The notes below the pieces were generated by a model, which searched no databases, was not told where the DNA came from, and worked only from the letters and a program-made list of their open reading frames with translations. Shown one piece after another: positions 47,577 through 59,696 of a stretch of DNA of 64,000 nucleotides; the first letter of the stretch is position 1, and the number at the start of each line of letters is the position of its first letter. Origin of the DNA: Brasenia schreberi (Eukaryota > Streptophyta > Magnoliopsida > Nymphaeales > Cabombaceae); the NCBI GenBank assembly GCA_036023115.1, contig JAYKKT010000074.1, positions 11,831,001 to 11,895,000 of the forward strand, given 5' to 3'. The translations under genes were made by a program, and so were the position numbers.

Positions 47577-50423
47577 TTATGCATTTAAGGGGTCTGTCAA
47601 CATATCATTTGTTGGCATGTATGAGATCGATATTTCCTTTCTCATAACCATATCATAAACATAGTGGTATTTAACTATTATATGCTTGCTTTTAGAGCGA
47701 TAAGCTCCACTCTTGATAAGAGAAATTGTTGTGTTATTGTCACAATAAATAACAATTGGCCCATCGACTATCTCCAGCTTCAAATCTCGTATCAAGTGCC
47801 TTATCCAGATGACACTCGTTGTAGCCATACAGCAAGCCATATACTTAGCTTCCTGTGTATGCAATGCTACACAGCCATGTTTCTTACATGCTCAAGAAAC
47901 AACACCACCTCCAAATAAGAATATTTGTCCCGAGGTAGATTTGTTGTCATCTTTATTCCCAATAAAGTCATCATCTAAGTATCCTACCACTTTTCGTTCA
48001 TTTGCTTGAAAACATAGTTTCAAGTCTCTTGTTTCTTTCAGATATCTTAAAATCCTTTTTACAACTATCCAATATTGTCATTCAAGATTACTTTGATATC
48101 TACTCATAAGATAAACAGTAAAGCTGGTCTTGTACACAGCATAACATACATTAAGCTACCTACAGTTTGTCCATTAAGAACATTAAGCTTATCGTCTCCT
48201 TTACTGGGACAATCAACCTTACTTATTTTGACCCATTTTGCAATGAGTCTAACAACATACTTGTATTCACCCATTTTGAACTTCTTGAGGATATAGTCAA
48301 TATATCTCTCCTCACTTAGACATAAGAGTTTAGATTATTTATCTCGAGAGATCTTTATACCTAGGATATAGGATGCTTCCCCCATATCATTTATTTTGAA
48401 CCTTGAGTTTAACCATGACTTTGTTTTGACAATCATCTCATTGTCATTCACAGTCAAGAATATGTCATCTACATATAATGATAAGATCACAAAGTGACCC
48501 CCACTATTCCAGACATATACACAATGATCAAGTTCATTAGCCACAAACCCAAGTTCTATAATGACATTTTGAAAAATCAAATATCATTGGAGAGGTGATT
48601 GTTTTAGGGATTTTCTCAACCTATATACTTTATCTTCTTGGTCTTCAACTATAAATCCTTCGGGTTGCTGCATGTATATGATTTCATCTAAATCTCCATT
48701 TAGAAAAGTTGTCTTTACATATAACTGATGTAAGTTCAAATCATAATATGCAAATATTATCAAGATTATCTTTATGGAAGCAAATTTCGCAACTAGGGAA
48801 TATGTCTCAACATAATCCATCCCCACTTTTGCGAAAAACACATTTCAACCAACCTCGCTTTAAACTTGTTAATTGAACCATCGACCTTGTATTTCTTTTT
48901 CAGAACTCATTTAAAGCATATAGCTTTCCTTCCTTTTGGCAAATCAGCCAATTCTCAGACTTTGTTTTTTCAATAGATTCAATTTCCTCATCCATGGCTT
49001 TCTCCCAATTTATTGCTTTCGATGAGTTTATAACTTCCTAATAAGTCAAGTTATCAGTCAACTCATTTAAATCCACCAAATTACACACTTCTTCTACAAG
49101 ATAAGTGTGATAATCCTTTAAGTAGGATGGAGTGACCCTAGGTCTTTTATGTCTACTTAAAGTTTCGATTGTAACAGGAAGGTTATCTATGGGTTCATAT
49201 GATGATTGATCTAGGTCTACTAGATCGTGAGTATATTCATAAATATTTATCATGATGTCATTCTTAGTATCTTTTAATAATTCAACATCTCTACTTTCTA
49301 CTAATATGTGGTCTTTATGATAAAATTGATATCCCTTTAAACCTTTAAGATATTCAATAAATATACATCTCAAGTACCTACTCTCTAACTTAACTCTAGA
49401 CTGATCAAGAATCTTCATATGTACAATAGATCCCCACCTCCTAAGATGACCTAGGTTGAGTTTTCTTCCAAACCACATTTCATATGGTGTAGTGAATACC
49501 GTCTTATAAGGTACTCTATTGAATATGTATATCGTTGTATTTACTACTTCTCTTTAAAATATCCTTCATAGAGAGATATCAATTATCATTAACCTTATCA
49601 TATTTAACAAGGTCTTATTATATCTTTCAGCTACACCATGTTGTTAAGGTATCCTTTGCATTATATTTTGCTTTGAAATACTAAAGTCTTTATAAAATTT
49701 CAGAAATTCTACAGAGATATATTCACCACCTCTATCTCATCTTAATACCTTTATTTAATATCCTAGTTAATTTTCAACTTCTTACTTATATTCTTTAAAA
49801 GCCTCTAGTGCCTCAAATTTATGTGCTAAGAGATATAAATACGTATATCTCGAATAATCATTGATAAAGGTTATAAAATAAACTTTTTTATGATGTGACC
49901 TTACTCTTAATGATACACATAAATCCGTGTGAATGACCTCAAACAAGGTTTTTGGCCTTATTGACTCTTTGGAAAAAACTTTTCTTGTCATTTTTTCTTA
50001 TATACAATCTTTACACTTGTTGAAAGTATTTTTCTCAAAACTAGGCAGTAAGTCAAAGTTTGATAATTTCTTCAACTTCTCCAGACTTATATGCCCGAGA
50101 CGTTTATACCATACATTTACATTAAAGTCACAGTCAATATAAACAAAAGGATTTTTGTTTTCATTATCATTCAGTTTGAACAGTACATGTTCTACGTCAA
50201 ATTTCCTAGAGAATAATATTCTCTCATATTTTCCCACAGTCACCTTGTCAGGAATAAACCTTACCTTAAAACCTTTGTTCACTAAGGCAGGGAATGAAAC
50301 CAAATTGCGCCTTATAGATGGTACAATCAATACATCAGTCAGTATAATTGGTTTGCTTTGTACAAAAATTTTAAAAAACCCAATACTCAGAACATTTGTG
50401 AAAGTATTATTTCCCATGTACAC
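47577..50423 (-). pseudogene. Copia pol (GAG-preintegrase, integrase, reverse transcriptase, RNase H), broken
   Basis: From 50423 downward on the minus strand: VYMGNNTFTNVLSIG and VPSIRRNLVSFPALVNKGF (protease/pre-integrase region), WYKRLGHISLEKLKKLSNFD (GAG-preintegrase), VIHTDLCV and FINDYSRYTYLYLL (integrase Asp residues), then the degenerate DRGGEY-like and PQQ-GVAER-like stretch, and EMWFGRKLNLGHLRRWGS. Reverse transcriptase follows as QLYVKTTFLNGDLDE, where the usual catalytic Asp of DVKTAFLNG is Tyr, then SLYVDDIFLTVND (YVDD intact) and MGEASYILGIKISRD. RNase H ends in EAKYMACCMATTSVIWI and YCDNNTTISL. At least six stops or shifts separate the blocks, and much of gag and the zinc knuckle is missing. 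Confidence 0.9.
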
Positions 50424-51521
50424 CTGATGTTTTTTTAGTTCCTATTCCTTTATATCCATTATCCTTCATTTGTTTTTGAGATATGTATTTTAGTTCTAGA
50501 GACGATCCACCAGTTCTTCCTATTATGTCGTCCTTTAGAAATGTTTTATACATTTCTATCTATTGCTCAGTTGTGTTTGTTGTGGCGGATGCACAATTTT
50601 CTTTAAGACATACTCAACACCTTCAAGTGTTAGAGCAAGCGAGATTCTTCTCTTCCATGTTTTGGAAGTTTAGACTATTTAACTTTTCGGTTTTTGCCAA
50701 TTCTGACACACATATTCTAGAGTTTGTTTTTATGTATTTGACAATTATAACAATTAGATGGTCTAAAAAGAAAATATTTAACAAGCAACAAAATACACGT
50801 AACATGAATCTGATTAGAACGATGCAGCATATCACAAAAATGAGTTGAAAATAACTCATTTCTAATATATAAACAACTTTGGGTAAATTTATAATTTTCC
50901 CAAAAAAATTTGCCTTTAATAATTTCTCAAAATACCAAGGGTAAAGCAATAATTTTAACTATCTATCCACTTTTGTAACTTCAGAAATGGACAAGGACAA
51001 ACCAGTAAAATTACTTTTGGTATTTCTATAAAATTTATAAATTTTAATTTTGCCCCTCGATCCGAATCTGAAATTTTCTAAAAAGGATAGGGACAAATCT
51101 GTCTTTTGATACAACAGTCATATTATAATAACTTGAAATGGGAAGGGCAATAATGTAAATCAATAGCTTGGTATTTTGTAATTTTCAAAAACTACAAGAG
51201 GGTAAAACTGACTTTTCACTTCAATAAGGGCAAAATAGTCTTTTATATGAAAATATCTATATATTTTTATAATTTTGTCCAGTGGCAGTCTTGTAAAATT
51301 TTAAAACTGGCCCGGGGTAAAACAAACTTTTTAGTTCGCTAACCGAGACGATTTTCGAGAAACCTGCGGTGGTTTTCAAAAACCGAGGGTGGTTTCGAAA
51401 AACCATTGGTTTTCAGCTCACGATTTTCTGAAACCATCTAGCGGTTTTCTGGGTGCTTTAAAAGCCCGGAGGGGAGAGAGAGAGAGATAGGGGGCAGTTC
51501 AGCATTCTGCCTCCTGGCCCT

Positions 51522-51830
51522 TGCCACTCGCGGCCCTTGCAGTTGTCGTTTTGGCCGCTTGCGACCCTTGCCGTTGTTCTCTTGCGAGTGTCCTTTGGCC
51601 ACTCACAGCCTTTGCTGCAGTTTTGTTGCTGATGTCCTTTGCCTTTGGTCACCCGCGACCTTTGCGGCAGTTCTGTTGTGGGTGTCCTTTGTCTTTCGCC
51701 ACCCACAACCTTTGTTGCAGTTCTGCTATAGGTGTCCTTTTACCTTTGGTCACATGCAACCTTTGCCGTAATTCTATTGTGGGTGTCCTTTACCTTTGGC
51801 CACTCGCGCCCTTTGTCGTAGTTTTGCTTG
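51522..51830 (+). repeat. 50-bp minisatellite in the copia leader
   Basis: About six units with the consensus (g/c)ccac(c/t)cgcgacctttgc.gcagttctgttgtgggtgtcctttgcctttg; units three to five are 49-51 bp long. The array lies between the 5' LTR and gag of the copia element. The Cys/Leu-rich 121-codon frame across it (51521-51886, plus strand) is a product of the repeat and is antisense to the element. Confidence 0.85.
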
Positions 51831-52035
51831 AGTTTTTTTTTGTTTGCCCTCTGTCTTGTCACGATTTCTGCCCAGTCTTGACTTAGGCAAGGTTTGCCTT
51901 CTGCCCTGTCACGATTGAGTCAGAATTCTCTATAATTTAAAAAAAAGAGAGGAAGCTCTACTCTTCTTTCCGTTTTTTTTATGTAAACTAACGTGTACCT
52001 ATTTGCAGGGTCAAGAACGAGGCCCTGATATTAGA

Positions 52036-52476
52036 TGTTGCATTTTTTGGTTGTCTTCTTACTGGATTTCATCTTCTGTCGACCTCTGGTTCTTCACCGT
52101 CGACCTCCAGTTTATAGCTGTGTTGCTTCTCAGGTACGCATATAGCGGAAGAACAAAGGTATGTGCTTTATCTGTTTGAGGTTTTCTCTCAGTGGGGTTT
52201 TCTTGGGAAGGTTTTTTGGTTTTTCGAAGATCTGTTTCTGTGTTTATATTGTTGTATGCGCTATAGAGCAGCTTGTACTCCTTCCTTGTCGATTTATCCC
52301 ACTGAGTTTTCCTCTTCAGGAGCCCCTATATCCGGACTATTATCGTGTCTTTTGGTAACGGTCCGACGGTTTCATCTTTTTTGACTGTTACGATCATCCT
52401 TTCCGTAACTCTTACCACATATAACGGCTTGTTGGCGAGTCCTGGCAGGGTTGCCAAGAATGACCACAGCCTTACA
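52036..52476 (-). repeat. 5' LTR of the copia element
   Basis: 441 bp, TGTTGC...CTTACA on the plus strand, so both termini keep TG/CA. It is followed by the right target duplication agttc. Inside the element it abuts the primer-binding region at about 52015-52035. Confidence 0.9.
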
Positions 52477-52564
52477 AGTTCAACTTGCCGTGGTGCTTGA
52501 TCAGCCTCTAACTCTTACCACAGATAACGGCTTGTTGGCTCAGCTTCAATAACGGTCCGACTAT

Positions 52565-52566
<2 letters not shown>

Positions 52567-52635
<69 letters not shown>
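52567..52635. repeat. (TC)n microsatellite
   Basis: About 34 uninterrupted TC units 85 bp outside the copia 5' LTR. The short stretch between (52482-52566) repeats LTR-end words such as taacggcttgttgg, as if a small piece of LTR had been duplicated beyond the insertion. Confidence 0.97.
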
Positions 52636-52639
<4 letters not shown>

Positions 52640-54080
52640 TGGATGGATCGAACAACCAAAGCTAGTTTGAAGTGCATGCCTATGTTTTAGTTATTTAGTT
52701 ATTTGCCATATTGAATTGCAGGTAATTTAATGCTCCATATTTAATTTTAATTTTTAAAATGAACAAAGCAGTAGTTGACAAGTTATTAATAACAGATATA
52801 CCTTATAGAACAGACCCTAAAGTATCAACAAAATAAAACGATCCAAAGCAAGGGAATACAATGTATGATGGTGTATATGTTGGTGTGGATTTTATTGCAG
52901 CAAGGGAACACAATTATATGATATGGTGGTATATGGAAAGGTATTATGGTTTGGTACCATGTATGGTACGTGTGTGTCTGCATCTGGCTTTGGCCTCTTC
53001 CACTCACACACCTCCCAAAAAGAAAAAGTGCATGTATCTCAAACAAATTACTCATTTATTTGATACTTTGTATGTTATCCTTCTAAATGAAACATTTTGA
53101 ACCCTGTTGATAATGACCTGAATGGCGTCAGATGCTTTCATGAATTCAAAATCATTGATTGCTGTGCGAACGGCTGGGCATGCGTAACCCCACCTTGCTA
53201 ACAGTTCTGTATGTACGAATTCCAACCATATCACATTGAATATGTTTTGGCACATAAACATGGAAACACAACTGACCAAGTATGAAAGGAGAGATTCAGA
53301 TGATCTGCTTACTCTTGTTTTGGGATCATTTCTTTCCCCTTGCTGTAAGTTTTACACACTGTTCCATCTTTACATGATCATTAGTTGCTCCACTGGAAGC
53401 TGTCTCTTGTATGAATCAATGATGATGGCCCATGAACAACAAAAGATTAGTCACCCTGCATACCATGTGAATCTCCTGGCCCGCACTCAAGGCCCTCCTT
53501 TTCTTGCTTCATGCAGGTCGCTGTAGAAAGGATATGGCATTTTGTTGGACCTAAAGCGAGAAGCCTTTCGATGGCCACCACTCGATCCATTCGCACTCAG
53601 AAAGTGTTACCCCAATTCAAGCAGAGACGCAACAAGTTATATTCCCATTAACATGTATGTATCCACTTTGAAGTATCACAACGTGATGGTCGTGATGCCG
53701 TGGAAACTCTATGCAATTATTATGTAAGTTGTTGGTGGCCACTCTCGGCCCCAATAATATCAGCCATCAAATGTGGGAAGAAGAGTTATCTTCTCGAATT
53801 TAATGAGTTTCATTTTTAAAAAGAAAGCTTTACAACTAAGTTTTACTTTAAGAAAAGAAAATGCATCTCTCTCATAAAAGTACAATGGTTTTAACAGAAA
53901 ACCTATAAAGGAACGGAAAGGCTTCCAGTTAAATGATAGCCGGGTTCTTGGCATATCTTCCTTGTAAAGTAAAATAAAGTAAATACATACATGGGCCGAG
54001 AGTGGCCCGTGTATGTATTCTTTTATGAGAGATGGAAACACACCTGGTGAAATGTCATTTTCTCATACAAAACAATATGA
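52636..54080. other. No gene recognised
   Basis: Intergenic sequence between two copia remnants. Frames at 53236-53526 and 53542-53727 (plus) and 53760-54041 (minus) have no recognisable domain. A short inverted pair (catacatgggccgagagtgg / ccactctcggcccc..., about 53736 and 53986-54008) is visible and may mark a small foldback element. Confidence 0.45.
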
Positions 54081-54082
54081 GA

Positions 54083-54306
54083 GTGGACATTATAGCAATT
54101 TCAAAGTTTGGCATTTTGTAGTTTTAGTGAATATGGGAGTACAAAAATGTCATTTCACCATTTCGTAATGACATTATACCATCACGAAATTGCTATAATG
54201 TCCATATATTTTTAAGTCAAAAGATTGTTTTGCCCTTAAAATGGTGAAATGTCATTTTTGTCCTCCCATATTCACTAAAACTACAAAATGTCAAACTTTG
54301 AAATTC
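54083..54306. repeat. Foldback (inverted repeat) sequence
   Basis: Arms at about 54098-54163 and 54239-54305 are complementary over some 66 bp with few mismatches: aatttcaaagtttggcattt... at left and ...aaatgtcaaactttgaaatt at right. A second pair, gtggacattatagcaattt (54083-54101) and gaaattgctataatgtcca (54186-54204), interlocks with the first. No coding content. It looks like a MITE or other hairpin element; no clear target duplication was found. Confidence 0.8.
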
Positions 54307-54589
54307 CAGTACAATCCCTGATGGTATTGGATATTCACAAGACTGTCACTAAGCAGCATTACAATTTTGTCCCCATCTGTTTGACAAATTTACAAAACCA
54401 GATTTGAGGGTAGAATTATAGTTTTGTCCATGAAAACTTTCTGAAATTACAACAGAACCGAGAAAGTTATTTTAAAACTTTGTTCTCAAGTTTTCTAAAA
54501 TATTTCAAAACAAGACATACTAATATAATTACTAGACTACCCATCTAGCAATATGAAATTTATAGTGGAAAGAAAAAAATTACATTATT

Positions 54590-56465
54590 ATCCACTGCTT
54601 ATTTTTGAAATAACAAAAGAGAGGAAGATTATTGAGTTATTCCAAAAAGGTACATCGAATCGAACATCTCTTTCGTGGTCTTGAATTCCTCAAAGACCCT
54701 GATCAAATAATCCTCTATATATGTTAACATGATAGTTCTTGCTATTGTGTCGTCTTTAAGAAATATTTTATACATTTCTATTTATTACTCGTTTGCATCT
54801 GGTGATGGCAGACACACAGTTTCCTTTAGAAAATACTCTATACCTTCAAGTGTTAGAGCGAGTGGTATCCTTCTCTTCTATGTTTGGAAGTTTAGACTAT
54901 TTAGCTTTTTAGTCTTTGTCAGTTCCGACTCACATATTGTAGAGTTCAATTTTATGTGTTTGGCAATTATAACAATTAGACGGTCTAAGAGGAAAACATT
55001 TAACAACCAACAAAAGACAAATAACATATATCTAATTAGCACGATACAAAATATCACAAAAATGATTTGAAAATAACTCATTTTTAATATAAAAACCAAG
55101 TTGGGATAAATCCATAATTTTTTCCAAAAAATTCCTGCCTTTGTTAAGTTTCCAAAATACCAGGGGTAAAACAATAATTTTATTTGTTTGTATGATTTTG
55201 TAATTTTCCAGAAAGAACAAGGACAAAACAGTAAAATCAGTTTTTGATATTTTTGAAAATTCATCACGGATCGTGAGTAAATTCATAATTTCTCTCCAGG
55301 GATAAATCTATCTTTTGACATAGTGATAGTACAATAATAAACTTAATCGGGAAGGGCAGTAATATAAATCAATATCCCTATAATTTTAATAAATTGCTAG
55401 AGGGAAAATTTGACTTTTTGCCTAGATAAGGTCAAAACAATCTTTTTGTCCAAAAATATATAGATATTTTAGTAATTTTGTTCAATGATAGTTTGTAATT
55501 TTCAAAAATTGGTAGGGGCTGAACAAACTTTTCAATTCGTTGTCTGAGACAGTTTTTTAGAAACCACCATCACTTTTCCAAAATTGGGAGTAGTTTTTGA
55601 AAACCGATAGTTTATGCCCATGGTTTTTTTAAACTACCTGACGATTTTTCTAACGCGTTAAAAACGTGGAGGAGAGAGAGAGAGTGACAGAGAGAGAGGG
55701 AGGGTTGTGTTGCCTGATCCGCCTCCTGGTTCTGTTGAGGTCATCTTCTGGCCTCCTGGCCGAGGTTCTGTCGGTTGCCTTCTTGCTTTTGTCGGTTTGT
55801 TCTTGTCTTGCAGTCGACCTTTGGCCTCATGGTCGAGGTTTTGTCAGTTGTCTTCTTGCCTTTGTCAGCCTGTTCTCTGCTCTGTCTTGATTTAGGCAGG
55901 GTTTGCCCTCTGCCCTGTCTTGACTCTGGCATAATGTTCTCCCACTTCCGAGAGTTAAAGGAAGTTTTTCTTGTCCCTCTTCTTCTTCCTTTTTTTTATT
56001 TATTACTAATACGTACATGTTTATAGGGTAAAAAACCAAGCCCTCATACCAAATGTGAGAAGTTTCGTCGACTCTCCTGTCTGTTTTGGCTTGCCCATGA
56101 CCTCCCGATGTCCCCTGTCTTCTTGCAGAAACATGTATGATTTTGGGGATTTTCCATATTTTCTCGCAGTAGGGTTTGCGAATGCTCAGTTTTTTCTATA
56201 TTTTTTATGTTTATTCTCTTACATTGCTCTGTATGTATAGAGCAATTATTGCTCCTCTTTCCTCTCAGATTTTCTACTAGGTTTTCCTTTTCTAGGGCCC
56301 CTTATCCGAACGGTTACGGATAAACTTTAAAAACCGTCTGATAGTTTCAGCCTTTGATAGTTGTTACGGTCATCCTTCCCCACATCCCTTCCACAGATAA
56401 CGGTTGGATGACCAGTCCAGCCGTTTCTGTGCTGGGGTTGTCAAGAATGGTCATATTTCCCTACA
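54590..56465 (-). mobile_element. Second, truncated Ty1-copia remnant of the same family
   Basis: Collinear with the 5' part of the copia element at 46927-52476: 54745-55400 corresponds to about 50510-51170 (ttttatacatttct, ccttcaagtgttagagc, gaaaataactcattt), and the leader follows. An LTR is at 56054-56465, and the primer-binding site beside it (minus strand tttggtatgagggcttgg) is nearer the initiator-Met tRNA consensus than in the first copy. At 54610-54720 a gag-like peptide is readable (EDYLIRVFEEFKTTKEMFD). pol and the 3' LTR are absent, so the copy is truncated on the left. Confidence 0.8.
56054..56465 (-). repeat. LTR of the second copia remnant
   Basis: 412 bp running TGTGAGAAG...CCCTACA on the plus strand. 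It shares the downstream half with the other LTRs (ttttctagggccccttatccg, ataacggttggatgaccagtc, caagaatggtcat), while the upstream half is more diverged. Confidence 0.8.
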
Positions 56466-57520
56466 CTTCCTTTCTTCATGTTAGTACGTTGCTTCACACA
56501 AAAGCTCAAGTGTAAGTACCACTCGCAAATCATACACAAAATGATGGTTCCCCAAAATCATAGTTACAAGCTCATGTGCACCACGAATCCAAAACACCGA
56601 CTCGGTGAGAATCACTCCAGATCAGGTTCAAAGAAAATTATTAAAACATGTCATCTGGATACAAGAAAATGACTGAAGAAGCGTATTTTCCAGCTTGGAT
56701 GTTTGGAAGATTTTGTTTACTGCTGCATGTTGTTTGGCTCATATTCTCAATCTTCAGTGGTTCCAAAATGAAAGTTCAGGGGTTTATATGATTACCAAAG
56801 TCATATATCAAATAAGATGCAACCCAGCATCCTGCATCAAGGATAAGACTGAATTCGACAACTTGATGTGAAATTCAACTGAAGTTTTTCATTAATTCGA
56901 ACGAGGAAAGGCCTGTGGTGGACTCCTAGGCACTGAGAGACAAGGAAGGGTACAGTAAGTGATGAAATGCTTAAAGGGGTTCACAATAAGGACGCACTTC
57001 TGCTATGGAATCTATGTGATATGTCATGATCATGCTGAATATAATTGTATTGAGTTGACAAGGGATCTCACACCGAGAACTAAGCAGATCTACCTCACTG
57101 TTCAAGAAAAATAGTGGAAAGAGAAAAGTAAAGAGCGTGAAAGGGATGATAGAGCAGAGAGATTGAGGAGCTTCTGCTGATCATGTGAGGAAACAAATGA
57201 ACTTTTACCCAAAGTCACAGTTTAATATCATAGGCTGAAGCTCTTATCTATCTCCTAGTGGCTAGTAGATGCACTTGGAAGGTATCTTATTTGTGAGGAT
57301 AGTTGGAGAACATATATCTGCAAAGGTCAACCAGCTTCCAATCACTCTAATGATTCTTTAACCTTCTTCACTTTCAAGTGATAAGCTGAATGTTCGTCCA
57401 AATCAACTGACTTATTAGAGGTTAGCTTCATTATATGTAATTAAGTTGCCTTATGTTTCCCCCCTCACTCCACTAGTGGAGGTCAACCCTATGGGTAGGC
57501 ATGGCCTGTCCCCTTTCTCC
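56466..57520. other. No gene recognised
   Basis: Ordinary-complexity intergenic DNA without a long frame, recognisable domain or structural RNA on either strand. Confidence 0.5.
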
Positions 57521-57529
57521 AATAACCAG

Positions 57530-58760
57530 GAACTACAACCATACAGGGGCCTACTCGGTTCCGGTTATGCAAGTTCTGGTCTGGTTTCAGTTTCAGATTC
57601 GAGGTCTGGCTCTAATTTCAGTTTGCTGGCAGTTCCATCACGGGCTTGGTTCTCATTCTGGTTATGCTTTCGTTTGGGTTCTTGTGTTTAAAAAATTAAG
57701 AAAAGACAAATTCACCAATACCAAGTTGGGTTTAGTAAGGAAAATTTATTACATATGAACTTATTTGTTCCAAGATTATTAAAAATATCTTTTAAGAAAG
57801 AAAATTTAAAGCGAGGAAATGGCTCTCTTGATTATGGTCGGAACCCTTGGTTCCAACCGATTGGATTCCAGGACCAGTTACAGTTTATTGATAGGTGGAA
57901 ACGTAACCGAACTGAGAGTTGTTCTGCTGGTTCCAGTTTGGTCTGTTCCGAACCCATCGGGTTCTGGTTCAAAATCTCCATCCAATTGCAAACCAGCCCC
58001 GTCTATCTATGGGTTGTCATCTCAATTCTTAGTTCATTGCCATCGCTTCAAGCTCCAGCAAAGCTGTGATTCACCTGGTCATGGGCATCCGAGCCTCACA
58101 TGTACTAACTTTTTTCACTTTAGATTGAAGTGGAATTAAAATACGAGATATGGACTACTTTAGTGTCTCAGTGTGATCCTTCAACCGTGTCGCGTCTTCA
58201 AATTTGACACAATTTCTCTCATTAGGTCATTAGGTCCAATTGACTTGAAACCAGGCCCATCCGGGACTATCTTGGGGTGAAAGGCTCGTCTCCCACTTCT
58301 CAACAAATCTTTTAACATGCGCAGGCTGTTTGGTTCCCGGGCCCTCCAGTTCGGTGTTTGCCTCGCGTGGAAATATGTGTGCTCTCCTTGGACCCTGTTT
58401 TCGGGGTTCCGTCCCGTGCCTCTTAGTTGTGCAAAACACTCATCCTTAGACTAGGTTCATAACCTACATTTAATCTTGTGGGTTTTAATTAGACATATCT
58501 GGTTTCGATTATGGTTTTAGAACCGTCAGTTCTGAATAGAGTTTAGAACCGTCAAGAACTGGTACTTTTAGTAAAAAAAATTGAAAATATTAAAAAATAT
58601 AAAAAGTACCAGAACCTCTGGTTCCAGTTTTATAAGAGGTGAAACCTGGAACCAGACCAAGTGCTCCCCGATTCTGGTTCTTGGTCTGGTTCGGTTCCTA
58701 TTGAAACCACCGAGATGGTCGGAACTGGTGGATTAAAATGGTTCGCTTCACTTGTGATAT
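57530..58760. repeat. Scattered ggttc(c/t)ggtt-type degenerate repeats
   Basis: Words of the form cggttccggttatgc, gttctggtctggttt, ggttccagtttggtc and ggttctggttc recur at 57540-58000 and 58490-58740. They resemble the array at 44680-45130 read on the other strand. Between them (58140-58440) is GC-richer sequence with no recognised feature. Frames of 80-118 codons here are low-complexity shadows. Confidence 0.5.
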
Positions 58761-59662
58761 GCTCACACCTTATCTCCATAATGAGTTTGATGAAGCTTCA
58801 GTTTGGGGTTTCGGATTCCTTGCATCGATCCGAGAAATATGATGATGGTTGTGCAAACTTCATTGGTAGCCACAAATCTCATCATCAGAAACTTCTCAAG
58901 AAAAGAAAGTCAAGCAACTTTTTTTCTGAAAAAAGTTTCTCTAAAAATAAACTTGTTCAAATAAATGAGTTTATCATAAAAGGAATAAGAAAAATGATTT
59001 CCCTTACTGAGTGGTAGATACTACTAAAATTTGGACCTTTTTTGTGGTCTTAGTGAAAGTTATGCATATTAAGGTAAGTTATGAGAAAATGTCTTGTCAG
59101 GCATTAAGCAAAACTTAGAACACTTAATGGAATTTATATAACTTTTTCAGTTATAGCGAATTTCAGCTAAATATCATCCTAAATGCAGAAAACGTCATAA
59201 AGAAGTTGAGTTTAGCTCCTAACTCAAACCATATTAATCTGGCAACAGGAAAAGAAGAAGACATGCAATTACTGAAATAGTCACATATTGATTAGGGAGG
59301 AAGAATGATCCTCCCTTCCACTTTAGATGAGCTTCATACAGCACGAAAGATTATTCAAAATGGCTCTAAAATGTCTCAGCTGCACTCTTTAATTTCGTTG
59401 TATTGAAAAAGTGGGAACAAAATTCGTGTTTCCTTCATAAATTGAGAATATAGTTGGTACCTATATATATATATATATAGATATATATATAGATATGTAT
59501 GTGTGTGTGTGTGAAAACTGGATCTTGTTCACTCATGATTATCTATTGTTTTTGGGTGATATGAATATAAATTAAAACTTTTAAGAGGCTTTGAAAAGTT
59601 TAAAAGACATTGTTCTTACAAGAATGTCATCGAGAAGCAATGAGTGGGCATAAATGGGCATG

Positions 59663-59696
<34 letters not shown>

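Larger units (their letters stand above)
46927..52476 (-). mobile_element. Complete Ty1-copia LTR retrotransposon, defective
   Basis: A 5550-bp element flanked by a 5-bp target duplication agttc (46922-46926 and 52477-52481). LTRs are at 46927-47385 and 52036-52476. On the minus strand the order is 5' LTR; a primer-binding site resembling the initiator-Met tRNA type (atatcagggcc against the usual gtatcagagcc); a 1.2-kb untranslated leader holding a minisatellite; remnants of gag; GAG-preintegrase, integrase, reverse transcriptase and RNase H; a polypurine tract (aagtgggaga); and the 3' LTR starting TGTAAGACAG. The integrase-before-RT order defines copia. The LTRs differ at many positions, so the insertion is old. 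Confidence 0.92.

Noticed and set aside
51521..51886. 121-codon Cys/Leu-rich frame resembling a secreted or membrane protein
   Set aside because: It is the translation of the 50-bp minisatellite in the copia leader, antisense to the element, and is unlikely to be a gene.
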